Positions 1 through 5,257 of a DNA stretch of 6,479 bases are shown piece by piece (position 1 is the first letter of the stretch; the number at the start of each line of letters is the position of its first letter). The DNA is from an uncultured Clostridia bacterium (lineage in GTDB: Bacteria > Bacillota > Clostridia > Oscillospirales > Acutalibacteraceae): the NCBI GenBank assembly GCA_945868935.1, contig CAMBNE010000062.1, positions 1 through 6,479 on the forward strand, written 5' to 3'. The position numbers and the translations under genes were made by a program. A model generated the notes under the pieces. The model had not been told where the DNA came from. It worked only from the letters and a program-made list of their open reading frames with translations, and did not search any database.

Positions 1-1
1 C

Positions 2-838
2 GTGACAGGAGGCACCTATCAGCGTTTGGGTGAAGATGTTCCTTGGCGGTGGAATGATTTTTTGATAGACAACTTCCTTAATATGTGGTATGATGATTGC
101 AATACTACTAAGAAAAAAACTCAAATTCTTAATCATCTAAAAACAAGGAGGAACTGTGAGTTGGAAACATTAGTACGAAAAAATAAAGCCACAGAACGAT
201 GGTATCCCCAGAGTGTTAATGATTATAAAGCTAGCATAAAAATTCCAAATAACACAGATGAATATAAAAGAATGAACAGCAATTTCGCATATAGTATGCA
301 ATATATTGAATATTTAGAAAAGCAACTTGATGAACTTAAACTTTCAGATGTTCTTATCACGATGTTATATAAATCGTATATCATAACTGGCATGGGTATC
401 ATTGAACTTCTGTTTGTTTATCTTCTTAAAAATAATGGACTGTGGAATCAAACAGAATGGAAAGAATATGCCGAATTTAAAGCTAATCCCAAAGAAATTA
501 ATGGTGAAATTATAAAAGTAGAAACAAAATTATATAAAAAAGTACCATCATATGATATGCGAATGGATTTGGATTCCATGATTAAGAAAGTGGAAAAGAA
601 ACATATTTTAACTATTAACCATGACATATTTCCTGCATTAAAACAGTTACGTGAACTTCGAAATAGAGTTCATCTTCAACTTGGAGAGGGAGCTTATGAC
701 CACGATTATAATTCTATAGGTTTTGACGAGGTTCAAATGATGCGAAGAATTTTATACGCAATTTTGACTGCACCAGAGATATGCAATAATGAAGATGTTT
801 TCAAGTTTATAAATACTAGCTACGCTAGATACATATAA
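2..838 (+). CDS. HEPN-like hypothetical protein, 5' end open at window edge
   Basis: I do not recognise a named family. The frame is open from the left edge to TAA at 836-838, so the GTG at base 2 is probably not the true start. An alternative start is TTG at 161, nine bases after a good SD (AAGGAGG, 145-151), giving about 225 residues. Counting from base 2, a hydrophobic helix near residues 118-142 carries a Glu (E135), and a later helix has LRELRNRVHL with R220, N221 and H224, followed by DYNS. This Glu helix plus RN..H helix recalls HEPN nucleic-acid-binding or RNase domains, but the spacing is Rx3H rather than the usual Rx4-6H. The first residues (GGTYQRLGED) faintly resemble the end of an AlbA_2/Schlafen-type domain. 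The gene is AT-rich and opposite in strand to the transfer genes, so it is probably cargo. An abortive-infection or toxin role is possible but inferred. Confidence 0.6.
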   Translation: MTGGTYQRLGEDVPWRWNDFLIDNFLNMWYDDCNTTKKKTQILNHLKTRRNCELETLVRKNKATERWYPQSVNDYKASIKIPNNTDEYKRMNSNFAYSMQYIEYLEKQLDELKLSDVLITMLYKSYIITGMGIIELLFVYLLKNNGLWNQTEWKEYAEFKANPKEINGEIIKVETKLYKKVPSYDMRMDLDSMIKKVEKKHILTINHDIFPALKQLRELRNRVHLQLGEGAYDHDYNSIGFDEVQMMRRILYAILTAPEICNNEDVFKFINTSYARYI

Positions 839-882
839 GCAAAAAACACATCAATAGCAAATTCAAATTCTTCAATTTCAGA

Positions 883-1512
883 TTACATTTTCAACCCCTG
901 AGCCTGCTTTTTATCATTAATCTTCTGCTGTAATTTTTTATCTGTCCTTTGTACTTTCTGCTTTTGTTCAAATCTTAATTGATTTTGAATCATATTGCAG
1001 AGATAGCGCAGGAGATAAAGAGAGGAAACTGCAACGCCGTTTCGGTTGGTTTTAATTGAATAACGAGGATACAGAACACCTCCGTCTGAATCAAAGACTG
1101 ATTTGGCAGAGGTGTTTTCTTCATATTCAAAGGGATTTGAAACAGGTTCTTCGTCAGTATTCTCGCTTTTCTCAACTTCATCTTCGGTGAGAATTAATTT
1201 CAACGCTTCTTTGATTATCGCATTCTTGATTGACTTGAATTCCTTGTTGTTGACTAAAGGAATCCTGTCAGGTATTTCATCCGTGTAGGTTCGGATTGTA
1301 TTTTCCTTTTGCTCATACCACAGGTCATATAGTTTTTTGATTCTGCTGTCATTGGCAAGCTCTTCAACAATAGAATCAACGATTGCTTTTACATCAGGCT
1401 TAAGATATCCGTAAACCTTTTTGCCGCTTGTTTTTGAAAGTCTGTCGGCAAGTTCCAACAGCTTATGCTGAATTGATGCACTGATATATATTTCAGAGTT
1501 AATCTTTGAAAC
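883..1512 (-). CDS. C-terminal part of MobP3-type relaxase, cut off by in-frame TAG
   Basis: This frame is continuous with the relaxase domain upstream: the only interruption is TAG at 1513-1515, and reading resumes at once with VSKINSEIY. It contains a conserved-looking block (LADRLSKTSGKKVYGYLKPD, then YDLWYEQ and RTYTDEIPDRIPL) and a basic, helical C-terminus (about 30 residues ending KKQAQGLKM) of the kind I associate with the C-terminal half of MobP3 relaxases. It ends in TAA at 883-885. There is no SD before the only early start-like codon, TTG at 1458, so independent translation is unlikely. The two halves together would make a protein of about 472 residues. The C-terminal half shows no frameshift or further stop, so the TAG is recent, tolerated, suppressed or a sequencing error. 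In MOBP relaxases the C-terminal region usually handles oriT or channel contacts; that role here is inferred. Confidence 0.75.
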   Translation of the reverse strand, partial: VSKINSEIYISASIQHKLLELADRLSKTSGKKVYGYLKPDVKAIVDSIVEELANDSRIKKLYDLWYEQKENTIRTYTDEIPDRIPLVNNKEFKSIKNAIIKEALKLILTEDEVEKSENTDEEPVSNPFEYEENTSAKSVFDSDGGVLYPRYSIKTNRNGVAVSSLYLLRYLCNMIQNQLRFEQKQKVQRTDKKLQQKINDKKQAQGLKM

Positions 1513-1515
1513 CTA
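1513..1515 (-). other. in-frame amber codon splitting the relaxase gene
   Basis: On the minus strand the codons read GAG GCA AAG GAC ATT GTA GAT GAT TAG GTT TCA AAG. Start 2301, this TAG and the TAA at 883-885 are all in one frame, so a single substitution could restore a full-length gene; TTG (Leu) to TAG is one possibility. The amidoligase gene in this window also ends in TAG (3992-3994), which suggests TAG is a normal stop in this host. No stem-loop or other obvious readthrough signal follows. Confidence 0.85.
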
Positions 1516-2301
1516 ATCATCTACAATGTCCTTTGCCTCGGCTCGCAGCTTATCTCTATGCTCGGTTTGCTTCTGATAAATACTTATCAAGTCCTGACGG
1601 AAGATTACCTTTGCAAGATTTGACTTGATATTTTCAATTCCTTTTTCAGTCAGATACGCTTCGTTGGGCTTTGTGGAATATGCAATCATATGAATGTGCG
1701 GATGATATCCCTCGTTATGAAACGCCGCATACCATCGGAAATTTTCGGGAGCGATTTTCATATTCTCCGCTATCATATTTCGCTGTGAGCGAATGAGATT
1801 CATCCAAGCTTTTGCATTGTTGTAGCCCAGCCTTTCCGCATCTTCTCGCTTGAGAGAAATAATATGCGTCCACACATTACTCTTGCTTTCAGCAACCTCT
1901 TTCTGCACATCAGATAAAACTATAGGCACACCGTCATCAGTAAATAAGCCGTGTGAGGATATTTTTTCTACTCTCGGTCGCTGTGCAATGTAGCTTACAT
2001 ATTTTTCTCGGTCGCCGAATAGTTCTGCATGAGTTTCGGCAATCCGCAAAATAAATTCATCTGCATTACCTATGTTCGGCTTATCAAGATAATCCTGATA
2101 CTCATATAAGTCCTTTGAATCGGGATAATCAGTAAGCAATTTATTAATAATCTGCTTTTGTTTTTCAGTCGCTTCCATAAACTTTTGTGTGCTGTCAGCC
2201 TTTTCAACTCCATCACGGGTGGCAATGTATGAAACATAATTGCCGATATGAGTTTTAGAGTTCGGTTTAATGTAGGGCGCTTTCATAATAATTCTCGGCA
2301 T
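1513..2301 (-). CDS. MobP3-family relaxase, N-terminal nicking domain (truncated)
   Basis: This is a conjugative relaxase of the MOBP class. It should nick oriT on one strand, stay bound to the 5' end through a tyrosine, and pilot the strand into the recipient. The three-histidine metal site is clear: H200, H202 and H204 in GYHPHIHMIAYS, with H195 just before. The N-terminus (residues 21-34, YVSYIATRDGVEK) supplies candidate catalytic tyrosines Y22 and Y25. A similar stretch, YVSYIAQRPRVEK, recurs at 101-113. The ATG at 2301 follows AGAAAGGG by about six bases and lies three bases after the RHH gene's stop, so the two are co-transcribed. The product is 262 residues because of the TAG; without it the frame gives about 472, in line with what I expect for the family. 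The nicking domain appears complete, so this fragment may keep some activity. Family assignment is firm; activity is uncertain. Confidence 0.88.
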   Translation of the reverse strand: MPRIIMKAPYIKPNSKTHIGNYVSYIATRDGVEKADSTQKFMEATEKQKQIINKLLTDYPDSKDLYEYQDYLDKPNIGNADEFILRIAETHAELFGDREKYVSYIAQRPRVEKISSHGLFTDDGVPIVLSDVQKEVAESKSNVWTHIISLKREDAERLGYNNAKAWMNLIRSQRNMIAENMKIAPENFRWYAAFHNEGYHPHIHMIAYSTKPNEAYLTEKGIENIKSNLAKVIFRQDLISIYQKQTEHRDKLRAEAKDIVDD

Positions 2302-2304
2302 AGC

Positions 2305-2706
2305 TTACCCTTTCTGAAACTTAACTGCATCGTCAAACTTGTATTTACCGCTGTTGCGTTTGACCTCATCAACACAAATTTTTCTTAAATCTCTCAGCTG
2401 ACCTTCCGTAATATCATTGGTCGCCGCAACAACATGCATCAGCATGGCAAGTTCAACACCCTGCTTGAACAGCACTCTTGCAATCCTATCCTCTGTATCA
2501 AGGATTTTTGAACTGATGACAGATTCCAGAGCAGGAGTAAGCACTCGACTGATGTTCTTTGAGTCGAGCCAAGCAATGTAAAACTCAATTGCATTTGAGA
2601 TAAATTCACTTCTTGAAGTTGCGTTTGTTCTTGAGATTGCATTGTCGCAAGCTCTCAGTAAATCCTGATTAATATATAGTCCTATTCTTTTTGAGTCATT
2701 GTCCAT
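2305..2706 (-). CDS. ribbon-helix-helix relaxosome accessory protein
   Basis: This 133-residue protein sits immediately upstream of the relaxase gene, three bases away, and directly beside the candidate oriT. Residues 7-49 look like an RHH DNA-binding fold: a short strand (KRIGLYINQDLL), then two amphipathic helices (CDNAISRTNATSRSEFISN and AIEFYIAWL). The remaining helical half (about 65-115) is probably a partner-binding or oligomerisation domain. Such proteins bind oriT, bend or melt the nic region, recruit the relaxase, and often repress their own operon. The ATG at 2706 follows AAAGGTG by a short spacer. A copy of the GTGTTACCG repeat lies just upstream of this SD, a sensible place for an autoregulatory operator. 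The RHH fold and accessory role are inferred from motif and position; I cannot name a specific family. Confidence 0.75.
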   Translation of the reverse strand: MDNDSKRIGLYINQDLLRACDNAISRTNATSRSEFISNAIEFYIAWLDSKNISRVLTPALESVISSKILDTEDRIARVLFKQGVELAMLMHVVAATNDITEGQLRDLRKICVDEVKRNSGKYKFDDAVKFQKG

Positions 2707-2721
2707 TTTTCACCTTTCCTT

Positions 2722-2818
2722 TCGGTAACACTTCGGGTATTCAGAGAAAATCTCATCAAAACAGCAAAATCGGGCAGTATGGAATACAATCGGTAACACA
2801 ATCTGGAAAAAGTAACAC
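2722..2818. repeat. spaced direct repeats TCGGTAACAC upstream of the RHH gene
   Basis: Exact ten-base copies of TCGGTAACAC lie at 2722-2731 and 2790-2799 (68 bases apart), and a shorter copy, GTAACAC, is at 2812-2818, 19 bases beyond the second. On the minus strand they read GTGTTACCG. The first overlaps the leader of the RHH gene just before its SD, and the others lie between that gene and the oriT hairpins. They could be binding sites for the RHH protein, serving relaxosome assembly and autoregulation. That function is inferred from position. Confidence 0.45.
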
Positions 2819-2830
2819 CTTTGAAAATCC

Positions 2831-2851
2831 CCGAACGGCATTGCCGGTCGG
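2831..2851. repeat. imperfect hairpin beside oriT
   Basis: CCGA-A-CGGC, a three-base ATT loop, then GCCG-G-TCGG gives a four-plus-four base-pair stem with one A-G mismatch. It lies nine bases before the nic-proximal hairpin (2860-2888), and it is the second compact GC-rich palindrome in an otherwise AT-rich spacer. It probably belongs to the oriT, as a binding site or single-strand structure; this is inferred. Confidence 0.4.
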
Positions 2852-2859
2852 TGTATTTT

Positions 2860-2900
2860 GGCGAATCCGTGCTTGCACGGAATACGCCTTTATCCTGCTT
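2860..2900 (+). other. candidate oriT: inverted repeat plus MOBP-type nic site
   Basis: The hairpin GGCG-AA-TCCGTGC-TT-GCACGGA-ATA-CGCC spans 2860-2888, with a perfect seven-base inner stem and a four-base outer stem. Two bases later comes TATCCTGC at 2891-2898. This fits the RP4/MOBP nic consensus YATCCTG|Y, in which the relaxase cuts after G, predicting a plus-strand nick between 2897 and 2898. The distance from hairpin to nick, nine bases, is close to the eight of RP4. The site is in the spacer beside an RHH gene and a MOBP relaxase gene, where an oriT is expected. If the polarity is as in RP4, transfer would lead into the 2898-and-rightward side, with the relaxase gene entering last. Confidence 0.72.
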
Positions 2901-2955
2901 AAAATTCCACCCTCGAAAAGCTGCCCAAATTGCCGTAACTTCGATTTTTCACACC

Positions 2956-3046
2956 TTGCCACAAACCGCCCGATTTCGGCTTTTATTCGATTTCGGATAC
3001 TTTCCCGACCTCTCATTTAAAAGCCGACACAGAGTGAATGTGGCAA
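2956..3046. repeat. nested inverted repeats between the oriT and the 130-residue gene
   Basis: An outer pair, TTGCCACA (2956-2963) and TGTGGCAA (3039-3046), encloses an inner pair, TCGGCTTTTA (2976-2985) and TAAAAGCCGA (3018-3027). All arms are perfect and their order permits one long, interrupted stem with a 32-base apical loop. A direct repeat, CGATTTCGG, occurs at 2971-2979 and 2988-2996. The structure starts 18 bases after the stop of the upstream gene. No T-run follows, so it is not a classic terminator; an mRNA structure between transfer genes or an extended relaxosome site are both possible. Confidence 0.45.
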
Positions 3047-3064
3047 TAATACCGCCATAATTCT

Positions 3065-3457
3065 TTACTTAATCACTTTGCCGTTTATCACTTCATAATT
3101 ACACTCAGTATATGACAGTCCGTACTCCTTGACTTCACGGTTCAGAATATCAAACATTGATTGCTCAATACTGCGAGGGGATAACTTGATTTCATCACTC
3201 AAAGTGTCGTAGCAAATCCATTCCTCACTCTCGGGTGTATCCTTTACAAGAATGTCAAAGCCGAGGAGCATTTTATCGGGAGTAGGAAATACAACGGCGT
3301 TGATTTTTACACAGCCGACTGTGAGTGAAGCAAAGAGAGTGTCGTGTTTGTCCTTTGGATTTTCGGAAAGCAATTTCTTGACTTCGTTCACCGACAAATA
3401 CATTCTGAAAATATACTTATCACCGAGTTGCTTTTTCAATTTCTTTCTCTCGTTCAT
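3065..3457 (-). CDS. uncharacterised 130-residue protein coupled to the cyclotransferase
   Basis: I do not recognise this protein. It starts with a basic stretch (NERKKLKKQLGDKY), has alternating hydrophobic residues suggesting a beta-rich core (IFRMYLSV; ASLTVGCVKINAVVF; LLGFDILV), and ends in a helix (SIEQSMFDILNREVKEYGL) and a short strand. No signal peptide, membrane segment or catalytic motif is evident. Its ATG (3457) overlaps the TGA of the cyclotransferase gene in an ATGA junction, so translation is probably coupled and the products made in fixed ratio. It is the last gene before the oriT spacer. Position suggests it serves the amidoligase/cyclotransferase module or transfer; the sequence itself gives no function. 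Confidence 0.8.
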   Translation of the reverse strand: MNERKKLKKQLGDKYIFRMYLSVNEVKKLLSENPKDKHDTLFASLTVGCVKINAVVFPTPDKMLLGFDILVKDTPESEEWICYDTLSDEIKLSPRSIEQSMFDILNREVKEYGLSYTECNYEVINGKVIK

Positions 3458-3978
3458 AAAGTCATACCACCCATTCCCATATCTTCATCTTCGTCAGGTG
3501 AATCAAACAGATTGTTCTGTTCAAGGTTTTCGTAGAACTTTTCTGCACTGTCAGTTACGGCTTCGTTTAAAACTTTTAAATCAAAACCGCAGTCCTTATA
3601 ACCTTGCGATACTGTATCGTAGTAGCTTACACTGGGCAATCCGAAATTCTGTTGCAAATTCATAATGTAAACCATTGCAGTAAGTTCCGAACCGTTATTC
3701 AATTTCACAGGCAAGTCCTGCTTGAAGTAGTGGGAGGGATAACCCTCATAGCGGTCAAGCAATTTCTCATCTCTCGGCTGAAGCTCCCACAGTGCAACAG
3801 GAACAGACTTGCCGATGCAAGGTGCAATTGTCGCAAAGGAGCAATGAGGCATACCCTTGAACTGCAATTCGTAATTTTCGACTACGCCAATGCCTAAAAA
3901 TTTTGCTGTGGGGCAACGATATTTCATTTGTTTAAGATTGAGATTACTGCCGTAGGCAATGTATAATTTCTTTTTCAT
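3454..3978 (-). CDS. gamma-glutamylcyclotransferase-like (AIG2/GGCT) protein
   Basis: The family converts gamma-glutamyl amides to 5-oxoproline, releasing the amine or amino acid. The substrate-binding loop is the N-terminal YGSN (Y9-N12, in IAYGSNLNLKQM), and the catalytic acid should be E78 in LDRYEGYP. The fold continues through HYFK (83-86) and the strand LTAMVYIM. The 174-residue length fits the family, with an extra acidic Gly/Met-rich tail (SPDEDEDMGMGG) that the core does not need. The ATG at 3978 follows AGAAAGGG by about seven bases; that SD overlaps the amidoligase's TAG stop. The gene is sandwiched between the amidoligase and the 130-residue gene. Amidoligase genes are known to cluster with AIG2-type cyclotransferases, so it probably reverses or edits a linkage the ligase makes; the actual substrate is unknown. 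Confidence 0.85.
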   Translation of the reverse strand: MKKKLYIAYGSNLNLKQMKYRCPTAKFLGIGVVENYELQFKGMPHCSFATIAPCIGKSVPVALWELQPRDEKLLDRYEGYPSHYFKQDLPVKLNNGSELTAMVYIMNLQQNFGLPSVSYYDTVSQGYKDCGFDLKVLNEAVTDSAEKFYENLEQNNLFDSPDEDEDMGMGGMTL

Positions 3979-3991
3979 TTTAAAACCCTTT

Positions 3992-5017
3992 CTACATACT
4001 CATAACAAAACCCGAATCCTCATTCTGCTCAGTTGCAGTTTCAGATTCGGGTTCGTTGATATTTATATTTTCATTTTCGTTTGTATTATTAAGTTCTGCA
4101 ACTCGCTGTTGTGCAAGCCTTTCCTTTTGCTTTTCAGCCTGTGCAGGATCCTTCCACGCAATGTTGCCATCAAGATTTTTCAGCAGATGATGACGAGCCG
4201 TTTTGAATTCGTCACCGATTAAGCCAAGACGGAGCAACCAAGTACGAAAAGTATATTTTTCATTATCCGATACAGTTTTAGCGTGTCTTGCAGACTTCTG
4301 AATCAACGCCTGATGACTGATTGCAAGGCACAGCTGAATCGCACTTTTGACCTCGCCTGCGTGTAAGGTTGAATTAAAGAGACGGAATTCAATAGTGCCT
4401 TTGTAGAACACGCTGTGAAGATTCAAAGCGTGATAGCGTGTATCGTCATAATGTCGGTAACTGTAATCCCCGCCGTCATACCACATTGATTTTATCTGCT
4501 CCATTGACATCGGAGGACGGTTATTGATTTCATCAAGGAAACGTGTGTCCATTTTCTGACAGTAATGCTCACGGGAAACATTCACTTTCAACGCTTTATA
4601 GAGCAAGTCCTCTTTTGAAGCCATAATGTTTACGATATTCCGAAGTGTTTTAGGGGTATGTCTTGATGCGTCTATGTGGCAATGCAAGCCACAGCTTGAG
4701 TTGACTCTCGCTCCTGCGCCACGAAGCTTTCTGACTAACTCCTGTATCGTTTCTATATCGTCATAGTTGCAAATCGGAGTGACAAATTCAACCGAGTACA
4801 GAGAGCTTGCATTCTGTCCCGAACGGTTTTCACATCTAACGCTTGCGTCACGCATAATCTTCCACATCCTGCCGTCATTATCACGGACAGAATATGCGTC
4901 ATAACAGCCGCCGACATGAGTTGCGTCTGTATGAAAATAACCGGCAATCACTTTCGCCGCAGTACTGCGAGTGATGCCGGTCATTTCTACTTCTATTCCA
5001 AAATTTTGCGACCTCAA
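3992..5017 (-). CDS. amidoligase family enzyme (Amidoligase_2-like)
   Basis: This is a member of the glutamine-synthetase-like COOH-NH2 ligases, which use ATP to form amide bonds. Visible hallmarks are FGIEVE (E9 and E11, metal ligands), VEFVTP with E77, CGLHCHID (H112, H114, D116) and TIEFRLFNST (E210, R212). The core ends near residue 290; a charged helix and an Asn/Glu-rich low-complexity tail follow (about 310-335). The start is TTG at 5017, whose bases overlap the TGA of the upstream gene. It is supported by GGTGAG eight bases upstream and by FGIEVE lying directly after the start, as in relatives. It ends in TAG. The next gene is a cyclotransferase, and a wall hydrolase is two genes upstream, so a glutamate-containing peptide such as peptidoglycan stem peptide is a plausible substrate. 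That is inference; the true acceptor is unknown. Confidence 0.88.
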   Translation of the reverse strand: MRSQNFGIEVEMTGITRSTAAKVIAGYFHTDATHVGGCYDAYSVRDNDGRMWKIMRDASVRCENRSGQNASSLYSVEFVTPICNYDDIETIQELVRKLRGAGARVNSSCGLHCHIDASRHTPKTLRNIVNIMASKEDLLYKALKVNVSREHYCQKMDTRFLDEINNRPPMSMEQIKSMWYDGGDYSYRHYDDTRYHALNLHSVFYKGTIEFRLFNSTLHAGEVKSAIQLCLAISHQALIQKSARHAKTVSDNEKYTFRTWLLRLGLIGDEFKTARHHLLKNLDGNIAWKDPAQAEKQKERLAQQRVAELNNTNENENININEPESETATEQNEDSGFVMSM

Positions 5018-5244
5018 GTCTTTTTCTCACCTTCAATCTTTGGCTTTTTAGGCTTGGGTGGTTTCGTCTGCAACCCTTTCATATCAATGAATTCTCTGAC
5101 ATTTGCTGGAACATATTTTGCGTACAGAGAGTCAACCGATTTTTCAAGCTCTTCCTTGAAATCCAAATCACGCTGTGACATATACAGCCTGATGGCATTC
5201 AGCTTTTCATCATCGTACATTATGCTTACGCTTGTTTTCTTCAT
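5014..5244 (-). CDS. small DUF6103-like protein of conjugative elements
   Basis: This is a 76-residue protein beginning MKKTSVSIMYDDEKL, followed by a helical segment (LNAIRLYMSQRDLDFKEELEK, then SVDSLYAKYVPANVREFID) and a Lys/Pro-rich tail (KPPKPKKPKIEGEKK). The layout (strand, helix, helix, VPxxVREFID) matches what I remember of DUF6103, small proteins in Clostridia conjugative elements; the name is from memory. The front end resembles an RHH-type fold, so nucleic-acid binding is possible. A GTG at 5253 is in frame, but that GTG lies inside GGGGTG, which is better read as the SD for ATG at 5244, six bases downstream; I chose the ATG. It sits 13 bases after the peptidase stop and overlaps the amidoligase start, so it is part of the same operon. 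Confidence 0.75.
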   Translation of the reverse strand: MKKTSVSIMYDDEKLNAIRLYMSQRDLDFKEELEKSVDSLYAKYVPANVREFIDMKGLQTKPPKPKKPKIEGEKKT

Positions 5245-5257
5245 TAAAATCACCCCA

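Noticed and set aside
839..882. Possible terminator between the convergent genes
   Set aside because: Only a weak, almost GC-free, mismatched repeat (near 859-880) is visible, without a clear stem and T-run.
883..1458. Independent gene starting at TTG 1458
   Set aside because: No SD precedes it, and the same frame continues without a gap back to the TAG, so it reads as the rest of the relaxase.
2756..3016. Minus-strand 86-codon open frame across the spacer
   Set aside because: It has no SD, lies exactly over the oriT hairpins and repeats, and its translation has no family-like features. It is better explained as chance coding in structured non-coding DNA.
2691..3060. Plus-strand open frames (109 and 79 codons) in the same spacer
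   Set aside because: They overlap the relaxosome region, lack convincing SDs, and oppose the operon direction.
3252..3665. Plus-strand 137-codon open frame
   Set aside because: It is antisense to the 130-residue and cyclotransferase genes, both of which have SD or coupling signals and, for the latter, clear motifs.
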